A stretch of DNA of 34,248 bases from Candidatus Zhuqueibacterota bacterium (GTDB taxonomy: Bacteria; Zhuqueibacterota; Zhuqueibacteria; Zhuqueibacterales; Geothermadaptataceae). A program made the translations under genes and the position numbers. The notes under the pieces were generated by a model. The model was not told the origin of the DNA. It saw only the letters and a list, made by a program, of their open reading frames with translations, and made no database searches. Shown here piece after piece: positions 19,423-28,457 of the stretch. Numbering within the stretch: the first letter of the stretch is position 1; the number at the start of each line of letters is the position of its first letter. The DNA is taken from assembly GCA_015485525.1 (NCBI GenBank), contig WFTM01000403.1, positions 1 to 34,248 of the forward strand. The letters are read 5' to 3'.

Positions 19423-19566
19423 AGTCAAAAACGTCCAGACATGGACATTCTCTTGCGCAACAGCGGCTCCATTGGAAAATATGGTCGAGCAGATGCGCAG
19501 AAACACAGTTGTCCCGCTTCCTGTGTATGAAACACATTTGCACGAGGAAACGGGATCGTAGAACAT

Positions 19567-19650
19567 GCGGAAGTGGTGGAACTGGTAGACACGCTATCTT
19601 GAGGGGGTAGTGCCCAAACAGGCGTGGGGGTTCGAATCCCCCCTTCCGCA
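19567..19650 (+). tRNA. tRNA-Leu (anticodon GAG), CCA not encoded
   Basis: Acceptor GCGGAAG/CTTCCGC, anticodon arm CTATC-TTGAGGG-GGTAG, long variable arm, T arm GGGGG-TTCGAAT-CCCCC. Confidence 0.95.
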
Positions 19651-19764
19651 CTTTTTCTTGGGTGTTCTTCGCCAGGAGACTAAAATAAATAGGAAAATCC
19701 CCGGAATGAGCTGGTCTCGCCGGGATCATCGACTCATCAGTTCTATTCATGGGAGGATAAACGG

Positions 19765-20730
19765 ATGAAATCGTACAAATTCCTGTTCAGCGTACTCTTG
19801 CTGACAGGAGTGAGTTTCGTGCTTGCTCCTGCAGCATCGGCGCAGGACAAGCAAGCTGAGTACCAGAAGCAGCTCGAAGAGTACAAGCGTAAGAAGGCTG
19901 AAATCGAGGCGAAAAATGCTGAGAAAGCCAAAGAACTCGAGCGCATCAAAAGAGAAAACAGAAAGAAAAAAGCCTATAATGACGGCAACAGAGCACTGCG
20001 AGTGCGCAAATACCGCGAGGCTATTACCAAATACGATGAAGCTCTGAGCATCGATGATTGTTTTGCTCCTGCTTTGCATGGTAAGGGACAGGCATACTAC
20101 CGCATGCGCAAATATCGTCCTGCTGTCGAGCAGTTTACCAAAGCCGTCGGCTGTAACCCTCAGGACTTTAAGTCGTACTGGTGGCTGGGAAATACATACC
20201 AGAAGCTGGGAAAGTATGATGATGCTATCACCGCTCATAACAAGGCGATAGAAATCAACCCGAACTATGAGAAAGCATACTACAGCCTCGGCACTATTTA
20301 TCTCAGCAAGAAAAAGAATTTCAAAAAGGCTGAGGATGCTTTCAGACAGGCAACCGAGGTTAACCCCAACTATGCCAAAGCCTTCGGCGCTCTGGGTGAT
20401 GCGTTGGATAATCAGGGTAAATCTTCTGCTGCTATCGAAGCATATAAAAAATCTGCTGCGCTTAAGAAAGATGCCCGCGTTCTCTACCGCCTTGCCGCTG
20501 TTTATAACAAACTCGGCAAACCCGGCCTGGCACTGAAAGCTGCTCAGGATGCCCTGAAAGTTAAGGCGAACTATGCGCCGGCTCTCTTTGAAGCAGGCGT
20601 TGCTGCCAAAGTGATGAAGAACTACACGCAAGCGATCACTTATTTCGAGAAGGCGGCAAAAGACAGAACATGGCGGAAAAACGCCAACTGGGAGATCGAA
20701 GACATCAAGCTGAAGATGAAAAGCGAATAA
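19765..20730 (+). CDS. Secreted TPR-repeat protein
   Basis: Signal peptide MKSYKFLFSVLLLTGVSFVLAPAASAQ, charged coiled coil, then TPR repeats (KAIEINPNYEKAYYSLGTIYL, QATEVNPNYAKAFGALGDAL). Confidence 0.88.
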   Translation: MKSYKFLFSVLLLTGVSFVLAPAASAQDKQAEYQKQLEEYKRKKAEIEAKNAEKAKELERIKRENRKKKAYNDGNRALRVRKYREAITKYDEALSIDDCFAPALHGKGQAYYRMRKYRPAVEQFTKAVGCNPQDFKSYWWLGNTYQKLGKYDDAITAHNKAIEINPNYEKAYYSLGTIYLSKKKNFKKAEDAFRQATEVNPNYAKAFGALGDALDNQGKSSAAIEAYKKSAALKKDARVLYRLAAVYNKLGKPGLALKAAQDALKVKANYAPALFEAGVAAKVMKNYTQAITYFEKAAKDRTWRKNANWEIEDIKLKMKSE

Positions 20731-20766
20731 TTTTCTTCTTCTGTCAAAAACACCGGTTTTCATATT

Positions 20767-20793
20767 GAGCCCTGCATGCAGGGCTCTTTTTTT
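20767..20793 (+). terminator. Rho-independent terminator after the TPR gene
   Basis: GAGCCCTGCATGCAGGGCTC followed by TTTTTTT. Confidence 0.9.
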
Positions 20794-21025
20794 ACTCTGA
20801 ATGGTCTTCTTGATGTTCAGAGATATTCACCACCTCCGGGCTGGAAACACCAGCTCCACCTGTATTCTGTTCAGCCTTGCGTGTCAAACTCTGATCCTGA
20901 TATGCGGGAATCGAACCGGGAACTGCCTTCCCCGCTTCCCATTTGCGAGTTGATGAAGCTGCGCATCACTGATGGTCTGGAATTTCATAGCCTGATAATC
21001 CCACAAATCTTGCAATCATCAGACT

Positions 21026-21210
21026 GGTTATCCACTTAACTCAGCACGGTTGCCTCTTTTCTAACAGACCGCCTGAGCACAGCACGTGCATACACCCGAA
21101 CAGTCATTCCGATTTCCCCGCAGGGAAAGACCGGAATCTCCCTGACTCAGGTACGTGCCAGAAAAGATGAGATTTCGGTATCTGGGCCTGGCCCGATCAG
21201 TTAAGGTGAC
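21026..21210 (+). repeat. Dispersed repeat (family D), copy 1 (~185 bp)
   Basis: ggttatccacttaactcagcacggttgcc...gatttccccgcagggaaagaccggaatctccctgactcagg-tacgtgcc...; aligns with 21410-21597. Confidence 0.75.
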
Positions 21211-21409
21211 AGGATACCTCGGAATGGAACCCCTTGAGAAGAATTTTTCATTTATGACGGCTTTTTTGCTGTTACGTCACGTTGGCAATCAATCGGGATA
21301 GAATGGCTGGATTGAAAAGTAGCAGGTAGTAGCTTTGGATAGATCCGGATGAAGAAACATTGCCCAATTTCATGACTTTGCCGCTATAGTTTTATCACAG
21401 GCTTTCTCT

Positions 21410-21597
21410 GGTTATCGATTTAACTCAGCATGGTTGCTTTTCTTTCAGCCAGTCTGCCAGAGCACGGAACGTGCCTGCATCAGAACCGTTATTCCGGTTT
21501 CCCCGCAGGGGAAGACCGGAATCTCCGAGACTCAGGCACGTGCCCGAAATGACACATGCCGGTATCCGGGCCGGGCCCGGGTTGCTGAGTGAACTGG
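21410..21597 (+). repeat. Dispersed repeat (family D), copy 2 (~188 bp)
   Basis: ggttatcgatttaactcagcatggttgc...ggtttccccgcaggggaagaccggaatctccgagactcaggcacgtgcc...gggttgctgagtgaactgg; ends carry related inverted termini. Confidence 0.75.
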
Positions 21598-21686
21598 ATG
21601 CCAGGGAGGCTCCCTACCCGTCCTCATGGCGGCCAAAGCGATGTGACGGGAGAGGATAAACCAACTCGTACGAATGAATTATTGCC

Positions 21687-22343
21687 GTGTCTCATAAACA
21701 GTTTTTTCAAGATGCGCTGACTGCACGGGAAAACAGCCTTGTAGTGATCGCATCGTGCTCAAGCCGTGGACAGTCACATGTGTTGCGTCAGGCGATCGCC
21801 GACGCACTCCTGAACGATGTGCTCACGGTGGCTGAAGTACACGAACTGTTGTTGCAGGTACATCTTTTTGCTGGTTTCCCGGCTGCCATCGAAGGGCTTG
21901 TGGTGCTCAGGGAAGTACTCCAGGAGCACGGGTTGGAAAGCTCAGCCCCGATTCCTGAACATCTTTCACAGGATGATCTGAAACTGCGCGGTGAGGAGTT
22001 GCTGGCCGCGGTATATGGAGACAAAACCCAGCGTCTCCTGTCTTTCATCGGTAAACTCAGCCCGGTTCTGCGTCAGTGGATTGTTATAGATGGCTATGGC
22101 AAAGTGTTTGGCCGCGAGGGTTTTTCTCTCTGTGAAAAAGAGCTCTGTGTCATCGCCTGCTTGTGTGTGCTGGACTGGCCCCGGCAGTTGCAGGCGCATA
22201 TCCGGGGCGGGGTACGTGCCGGGCTCGGCCGGGAAAAAATCTGCGCTGCCATGCGCCTGGCGTTGTTAATAAACAGTTTAAAATATTATGATTCTGCCGA
22301 TATAGACGAACTCTATAGCAAGGCAATCAGCTCTTTAGCCTGA
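21687..22343 (+). CDS. Two-domain carboxymuconolactone decarboxylase-like protein
   Basis: GTG start; EVHELLLQVHLFAGFPAAIEGL and FSLCEKELCVIACLCVLDWPRQLQAHIRGGVRAGLGREKI resemble CMD family repeats. Confidence 0.7.
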   Translation: MSHKQFFQDALTARENSLVVIASCSSRGQSHVLRQAIADALLNDVLTVAEVHELLLQVHLFAGFPAAIEGLVVLREVLQEHGLESSAPIPEHLSQDDLKLRGEELLAAVYGDKTQRLLSFIGKLSPVLRQWIVIDGYGKVFGREGFSLCEKELCVIACLCVLDWPRQLQAHIRGGVRAGLGREKICAAMRLALLINSLKYYDSADIDELYSKAISSLA

Positions 22344-22557
22344 AAAATGAGATTCCGGCACATCGCTTCGCCTGTCGGTTTGGATGGCTGCGACACTGGA
22401 ACGGTGTGAGGAGATGAGGTGATTTACTCCGCAGGGCCGGATTTTCAGTTTTTCCGACTATCTGTCAGCTCTGCGTCAGGTTATGAATAGATCAGGTCAG
22501 AAAGCATCGAGCAGTTCTCATCATTAAGTTTTTCCATCACCAGGGTACAGCACGGAT

Positions 22558-23535
22558 ATGAACTCAGCGAACATCAGCATCAGATATCTCGGGCCGGATA
22601 AGAAAGTCGTGCGTGCAGGCTTTCATAAGACTTCGAATTTGAAAAAAGCCTTTGCGGAGTTTGAACTTTTCTTTGAAGAAAAACTGGCGCAGGGATATAC
22701 GCACTGGATCATGGATCTGCAGGGACTTGCTTTCCCCACCAGCTCGATGATCGCCTTTTTTATCAGCGCAACCGTACGAACACGCGCCCACGGCGGGGAG
22801 GTTACGCTGATCAATGCCAGTGAGAGCGCGAGAAATAATTTTGTTACCTTCAGCCCGCTCACTTTTCTCTCCATTGAAAATGACGAACGCCAGGTTCTGC
22901 GCGATTTTGATGTTGAGCTCGGCGCTCCATCACACCATGAGAACACGACGATACTCGATGGGGTTGATATCGCCGAGCCTCCGGAAGTTGATGTTTTCTC
23001 AGAAATCGTGCAGGATGATGCAGCACCTGCTGCTGACAAAAACCATCCTCAGGAAGATGATGTTGCTCCCCTGCCCAATATCGCGACCCGGGATACGCGG
23101 GCACATTCCTCTGAGAAACGGCAGTATCGCTTCGAGACTGAGAGCTCGCCATCGAACTTGTATGCCATGTGCAATTTTGTCGTCGAGCATGCTGCTCATG
23201 CCGGGATCAGTGAAAAGCATATTTCGAAAATCAAGATATCAATCTACGAAGCGTGCCTGAACGTTATCGAACATGCTTATCATTCACGGCCGGGCAACCC
23301 GATCGAGTTGAGGGTAGCCTACGACTCCAGCCAGTTTAAAGTTGAAATTCTCGATCACGGTCTCAGCTTTAACGAGCGCAAACGCCGCGAATATGACGTC
23401 GAAGCGGCGATGGAAAATCGTCAGACCGGTGGTTTTGGCATGCATATTATTGAGCGTGCCATGGATGAGATTGATTATGTCTCTGATCCGGTAAATGGCA
23501 ACTGCCTGACTCTGATCAAACATTTGCCGGCATAG
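22558..23535 (+). CDS. STAS-like domain fused to RsbW-type HATPase (anti-sigma/serine kinase-like)
   Basis: N-terminal WIMDLQGLAFPTSSMIAFFISATVRTRAHGGEVTLIN (STAS-like); C-terminal N-box EACLNVIEHAY, VEILDHGLSF, GGFGMHIIERAMDEIDY (HATPase_c_2). Confidence 0.8.
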   Translation: MNSANISIRYLGPDKKVVRAGFHKTSNLKKAFAEFELFFEEKLAQGYTHWIMDLQGLAFPTSSMIAFFISATVRTRAHGGEVTLINASESARNNFVTFSPLTFLSIENDERQVLRDFDVELGAPSHHENTTILDGVDIAEPPEVDVFSEIVQDDAAPAADKNHPQEDDVAPLPNIATRDTRAHSSEKRQYRFETESSPSNLYAMCNFVVEHAAHAGISEKHISKIKISIYEACLNVIEHAYHSRPGNPIELRVAYDSSQFKVEILDHGLSFNERKRREYDVEAAMENRQTGGFGMHIIERAMDEIDYVSDPVNGNCLTLIKHLPA

Positions 23536-23589
23536 TTTGACATGACCCGGAACGGATATCCGGGGATTTGGTGCAAAAGGAGTTTGCGG

Positions 23590-25035
23590 ATGGTGTCACG
23601 AACATGCCTGAGTCATGAGGTTCAGCGATTTGTCTATAGCGCCATACTATCGGCGATGTTGGCATTTTCTTTTAACGGGCCGTCTGTGCAGGCGCAGGAA
23701 GCGAGCACCGCTCCGGCCCTTGAAACAGCTATCGCTGATCTCTCACGCAAGCTGCTGCCCTCAGTTGCACGCATCACCAGCACCATCGACGCTGAAATAT
23801 ATTCACCCCGGCGTGAAAATCGTTCATCCCGCCCTTTTTCTCCATTTTCTCCCGGTGCCGATATCATGCGGCAGGAAAGCACCGGCTCTGGTGTTATCAT
23901 CTCACCGGATGGATACATCGTCACCAACGTGCATGTCATCGATGGTGCTCAGCAGATTACCGTGACTCTTGCGGATAACCGGTCCTTTTCCGCGGACATT
24001 GTCGGGCTGGACCGCTTCACCGAAATTGCAGTCATCAAAATCGCTGCAGATAAGTTGCCGTATGCACGCCTGGGCCGTTCTTCTGACTGCCGGGTAGGGG
24101 ACTGGGTTGTCGCTATCGGTAATCCGATGAATCTGCACTCGACGGTTACGGTTGGGGTTATCAGTGCCTTGCACCGTACTATCGATATCATTCAGGATAA
24201 TTTTGCCCTGGAGAGTTTTATCCAGACAGATGCGGCCATCAATCCGGGTAACAGCGGCGGGGCGCTGGTCAATTTACGAGGCGAAGTGATCGGCATCAAT
24301 ACGGCGATAGCCACGGACACTGGATATGGCATGGGCTATGGGTTTGCCATTCCCTCAGATATCGTGCGCAAAGTTTCTGCAACGCTGATTCGCTATGGTC
24401 GAATCATTCGTCCTTATTTCGGGATCGCCATGCTGAATATCGACGCTGTGCAGGCTCGGGCCCTTGGACTCGAACGCCCCATGGGGGTGCTGGTCGATGA
24501 TGTTTTCCCTGGCAGCCCTGCAGCCAGAGCCGGCCTGCAGCCGCTGGATATCATCCTGCAGATCGATGAGTTGGCAGTCACCCGGGTCAATGCTCTGCAG
24601 GAATATATTCACCAGCTCAAGCCGGGCACGGGGGTCCGAGTCCTTTTTCTCCGTGAGGGCAAAGAGCATAGCCTGCGCGTTCGTCTCGAAGAAATCAGCG
24701 GTGATCCGGCGCGTGGGAAGAAAACAGCACGCATGCAAACCGGACCGCGCTGGAAGCACCTGGGTTTGGAAGTCCGGTCGCTGACGCGCTACGACCGGAT
24801 AGAGCTCGGTTTGCGCGAAAGGAACGGGCTGTTGATTACCGGCGTAAAAGATTTTAGCCCGGCGGAAAAAAGCGGGCTGCACATCGACGACGTCATCGTG
24901 CGCTGTGACAGGAAGCAAGTTTCCACTCCGGAGCAGCTATATACTCTGATAGCCGGGAAGAAAACAGGGGATGTCCTCATCGTTGCCGTGCGCCGTCAGG
25001 ATGGCCTGTATCATCATTTTATCGAAATTCCATGA
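23590..25035 (+). CDS. HtrA/DegP-family serine protease with PDZ domains (paralogue 1)
   Basis: ORF opens at 23542; ATG at 23590 has RBS aaggag and a signal peptide. GSGVIISPDGYIVTNVHVIDGA, FTEIAVIKI, QTDAAINPGNSGGALVNL, two PDZ-like regions. Confidence 0.92.
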   Translation: MVSRTCLSHEVQRFVYSAILSAMLAFSFNGPSVQAQEASTAPALETAIADLSRKLLPSVARITSTIDAEIYSPRRENRSSRPFSPFSPGADIMRQESTGSGVIISPDGYIVTNVHVIDGAQQITVTLADNRSFSADIVGLDRFTEIAVIKIAADKLPYARLGRSSDCRVGDWVVAIGNPMNLHSTVTVGVISALHRTIDIIQDNFALESFIQTDAAINPGNSGGALVNLRGEVIGINTAIATDTGYGMGYGFAIPSDIVRKVSATLIRYGRIIRPYFGIAMLNIDAVQARALGLERPMGVLVDDVFPGSPAARAGLQPLDIILQIDELAVTRVNALQEYIHQLKPGTGVRVLFLREGKEHSLRVRLEEISGDPARGKKTARMQTGPRWKHLGLEVRSLTRYDRIELGLRERNGLLITGVKDFSPAEKSGLHIDDVIVRCDRKQVSTPEQLYTLIAGKKTGDVLIVAVRRQDGLYHHFIEIP

Positions 25036-25259
25036 TCGCTGCTCTGCCCGGGGGCGGCCAGCGCTATTTTTCTCTTGATTCACGAATAAAAAATGATGAT
25101 TTTTTCTGTTGGCCCTGAACCGTAAGCTCTGCGCCCGGCAAATCACGCGGCCCTTTTCCCGTATCCTCTCCGGAAAAGTTCTCACAGTACGAGTTTTAGA
25201 TCGGATAATGGATACTGCAACGCGAAAACAGTTTGCCAATCGGGAGAAATTTGAGACCT

Positions 25260-26201
25260 ATGGAAGTTAAAGATTACTATCATATATTGGGTGTTTCTGA
25301 AAATGCGAGCGCTGATGAAATCAAAAAGGCGTATCGTGTTCTGGCAAAGAAATATCACCCTGATGCCAATGCACAGGATGCGGCAGCAGAAGCCAAATTT
25401 AAAGATATTTCCGAAGCTTACGCGGTTTTGAGCGATGATGAGAAGCGAAAAAAATATGACCAGTTGCGCCGTTTCGGCAGCGCGCAGCCTGGTGGGGGGG
25501 ACTGGTTCTCGTTTGACCCGAGCACGTTCCGTCGCTCCGGCGGCGCAGCTCCATTTGAGGAGTTTGGTTTTTCTCAGACAGGCGGCATATCGATCTCAGA
25601 CCTGTTGAAAGAACTCTTTGGTTTTGAAGGCATGGCCCGCGATCACGGTGCTGCAAGCCGCCCGCGGCCACAGGCGAGAAAGCGCCAACAGCAGACAGCC
25701 GAAATCGCTATCTCACTGGAAGACGCGGTGCTCGGTACGACCAAATTGGTAGAAGTCACTTCGACACGCAAATGCGGGCGCTGCCATGGCACGGGCAATG
25801 TTTTGGGCAAAACCTGCCCGACGTGCCAGGGCACCGGCAAAATCAAGGCGCGGAAGAAGATCAAACTGAAAATACCTGCCGGAGTTGAGGATGGCCACAA
25901 GATGGTCCTGCGCGGCATGGGCAGCGATACTTCGGGAAAAGGCAACAATGACCTCTATGTGATCGTACGCATCAAGCCGCATAAGTTTTTTAAACGCCGC
26001 GGCAACGATATCCACTGTGAAGTTCCTGTGGATGATACGGTGCTGCAGAAGGGCGCCCGCATCCGGGTGAAAACGATCGAAGGGAAAAAAGTCGAGGTGA
26101 CGATCCCGCCGAATACGGAAAAAGGCAAGGTCTTTCGTCTGCCCGGCCTTGGGGTGAAGAAAAACGGCAGCGCCGGCGCGCAGTACGTCAAAGTCGTTTG
26201 A
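25260..26201 (+). CDS. DnaJ-family co-chaperone with a reduced zinc-finger region
   Basis: Start [37 protein letters not shown] (J domain, HPD); only two CxxCxGxG motifs ([16 protein letters not shown]); DnaJ_C domain. The ORF extends to 25233. Confidence 0.92.
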   Translation: MEVKDYYHILGVSENASADEIKKAYRVLAKKYHPDANAQDAAAEAKFKDISEAYAVLSDDEKRKKYDQLRRFGSAQPGGGDWFSFDPSTFRRSGGAAPFEEFGFSQTGGISISDLLKELFGFEGMARDHGAASRPRPQARKRQQQTAEIAISLEDAVLGTTKLVEVTSTRKCGRCHGTGNVLGKTCPTCQGTGKIKARKKIKLKIPAGVEDGHKMVLRGMGSDTSGKGNNDLYVIVRIKPHKFFKRRGNDIHCEVPVDDTVLQKGARIRVKTIEGKKVEVTIPPNTEKGKVFRLPGLGVKKNGSAGAQYVKVV

Positions 26202-26298
26202 ACCGGCCGGTAGAGTACCCGGCTCAGATGTCTCACAATTTTGCTTTCCTCATTTCAGCGCTGCCCGCAGACGCTGTTCTTCTATTGGGAGGTTCCCC

Positions 26299-27819
26299 AT
26301 GTATATCAGCAAAAAAATGCTCGTGCTGATGGCTTTTGCCGTGGTTCTGGGTACGATCATCGGGCTGGTGATCGCATCCAGTCTGAATTTTACCCCGGAC
26401 ACAAAGGCGGGCGTGTACCTGTTCCGCGAGAATATTGCCCTGGGGGATAACGCCGGGCGGGTAGAGGAAAATGATGATCTGCTGCAGTCGCGCCGGGCGT
26501 TCGTTGCGGTGGCACGGCTGGTGACGCCATCGGTTGTGAGCATTACCAGCGAGCGTCAAGTTGAGCGCACGGCCCGCGATTTTTTCCACTTCTGGCGTGA
26601 TGACAGAGAAGATGACAACAGCGACGAGCAGCCACGTACTGAACGACAGAGCGGCCTCGGCTCCGGCGTTATCATCCACTCTGATGGCTACATCGTCACC
26701 AACAATCACGTCATCGAAGGCGCTGATAAAATCTACGTGACGATCGACCGCCAGCGCTACGATGCTGAGATCGTCGGGCGGGATACCTCCACGGATCTGG
26801 CTGTCATCAAGATCGAGGCTGATTCGTCTTTGCCGGCAATCGCTATCGGCAATTCGGACAAGATCGAGGTGGGGGAGTGGGTGTTGGCAGTGGGCAATCC
26901 TTTTTCCATTGCTCTGCAGCATACGATCACTGCTGGAATCGTCAGCGGTATCGGCAGGGCGAATGTACTGGGCAGAAATATCGAATATGAAGATTTCATT
27001 CAGACAGATGCGGCTATCAATCCCGGCAACAGTGGCGGCGCGCTGGTCAATCTCAGGGGCGAGCTTATCGGCATCAACACGGCGATTTATTCGCGCGGGA
27101 TGAGCAGTGGCAACATCGGTATCGGTTTCGCAATTCCATCCAACCTCGTTTCCTTTGTCGCCAGGCAGTTGATCGCCGGGGGGCGTGTTATCCGCGGCTG
27201 GCTGGGCGTGCAGATTTCTTCCCTGGATATGAAAACAGCGCGTGCCTATGGCCTGAAGCGCCCTCTCGGGGCCCTGGTTTCAGGTAAACCCACCGGGCCG
27301 GCAGCGGCCGCGGGCGTGATGGAACGAGATATCATCGTTGGCTTTGCCGGCGTCGCTATCAAAGACCACAACCACCTCATGCACGTTGTTGCCCGGCATA
27401 AGCCGGGAGAGGAAGTGCCGGTGGAGGTCATCCACGAGAACGGTGAACGCGAAACCCTGACCGTGGTGCTGGGCGACCGCGATGCCAGTCTATACAGCGA
27501 GAGCCGTGCACGGCAGGAGCAACGCCGGCGCAGCCAGGGTCTGATCCCGGGTTTGACTCTGCGTACCCTCGACGCCGAGCTCGCCCGCATGCTGCGCATC
27601 GATCCGGGTGTTTCCGGGCTGGTAATTCTCGAAGTTGACAAAAACAGCGAGGCTGCCTCCGAGGGTGTGGAGCCCGGTGATATCATTACAGCGGTCAATG
27701 GCACACAGGTCGCGGCTTTGTCTGATTTGGAAGAGATATTACAAGGGGATGAGGAGAATTTGCTGGTACAGCTTCTGCGGGATGGAGAAAAGTTTTTTGT
27801 GGCTCTGAATGTGGAATAG
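26299..27819 (+). CDS. HtrA/DegP-family serine protease with PDZ domains (paralogue 2), N-terminal membrane anchor
   Basis: TM KMLVLMAFAVVLGTIIGLVIA; GSGVIIHSDGYIVTNNHVIEGA, STDLAVIKI, QTDAAINPGNSGGALVNL; two PDZ regions; RBS ggaggt. Confidence 0.95.
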   Translation: MYISKKMLVLMAFAVVLGTIIGLVIASSLNFTPDTKAGVYLFRENIALGDNAGRVEENDDLLQSRRAFVAVARLVTPSVVSITSERQVERTARDFFHFWRDDREDDNSDEQPRTERQSGLGSGVIIHSDGYIVTNNHVIEGADKIYVTIDRQRYDAEIVGRDTSTDLAVIKIEADSSLPAIAIGNSDKIEVGEWVLAVGNPFSIALQHTITAGIVSGIGRANVLGRNIEYEDFIQTDAAINPGNSGGALVNLRGELIGINTAIYSRGMSSGNIGIGFAIPSNLVSFVARQLIAGGRVIRGWLGVQISSLDMKTARAYGLKRPLGALVSGKPTGPAAAAGVMERDIIVGFAGVAIKDHNHLMHVVARHKPGEEVPVEVIHENGERETLTVVLGDRDASLYSESRARQEQRRRSQGLIPGLTLRTLDAELARMLRIDPGVSGLVILEVDKNSEAASEGVEPGDIITAVNGTQVAALSDLEEILQGDEENLLVQLLRDGEKFFVALNVE

Positions 27820-28055
27820 ATGGCCGGCTCCTTTCCCTGAGTCGAGATGGGGATCGTATCTTGCCGGGAATTTTTCTTCCCCTACGACTGCCACCGTTGC
27901 AAATCCTTTTTTATCTCTCGCAGAGCCGCGGAGTTTTTTAGTTATTGTTTTTTTGTGTTTAGCGCTTTGGTTATGGCTGTGGAGTCAGGTGAAATTGGTG
28001 AGTGTAGGGGCAGGGTAAATCGTGTACCAGGAACGTTTTATTCTGTCAGGGGCCT

Positions 28056-28173
28056 GGGTATCCAGTTAACTCGGCAAACCGGGTCCGGCTCAGATACCGG
28101 CATGTGTCATTCCGGCCAAGCGAAGCGCAGTGCCGGAATCTCATCTTTTCGGGCACGTGCCTTAGTCAGGGAG
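28056..28173 (-). repeat. Family D-related segment inside tandem unit 1, inverted relative to the 21-kb copies
   Basis: ccagttaactcggcaaaccgggtccggctcagataccggcatgtgtcatt...cgggcacgtgccttagtcagggaga matches the reverse complement of 21410-21597. Confidence 0.75.
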
Positions 28174-28338
28174 AATCCTTTTTTATTTCTCGCAGAGACG
28201 CGGGGCGCGCGGAGTTTTTTAGTTTTTGTTCTTTTGTGCTTTGCGTGGTTTGGTTTTGGCTGTGGGGGCAGGTGAAATTGGTGGCTTTAGGGGCAGGGTA
28301 AATCGTGTACCAGGAACGTTTTATTTCGTCAGGGGGCC

Positions 28339-28457
28339 GGGTATCCAGTTAACTCAGCAAACCGGGTCCGGCTCAGATACCGGCATGTATCATTCCGGCC
28401 AGGCGAAGCGCAGTGCCGGGATCTCATCTTTTCAGGCAGGTGCCTGAGTCTGGGAGA
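28339..28457 (-). repeat. Family D-related segment inside tandem unit 2
   Basis: ccagttaactcagcaaaccgggtccggctcagataccggcatgtatcatt...caggcaggtgcctgagtctgggaga. Confidence 0.75.

Noticed and set aside
20800-21020. Possible gene remnant (ORF 20776..21039) after the TPR gene
   Set aside because: It starts inside the terminator hairpin and runs into a family D repeat; the translation shows no recognisable domain.
27847-28447. Overlapping ORFs 27847..28275, 28104..28301 and 28226..28447 with near-identical peptides (GRVNRVPGTFY...QTGSGSDTGM)
   Set aside because: They fall inside the ~283-bp tandem repeat. The period is not a multiple of 3, so the peptides come from repeated DNA in shifting frames rather than a conserved coding frame.
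21026-28457. Possible CRISPR-like array from repeated segments
   Set aside because: Repeat units are ~120-185 bp, diverged, in both orientations, with no regular 25-40-nt repeat/spacer pattern and no cas genes.
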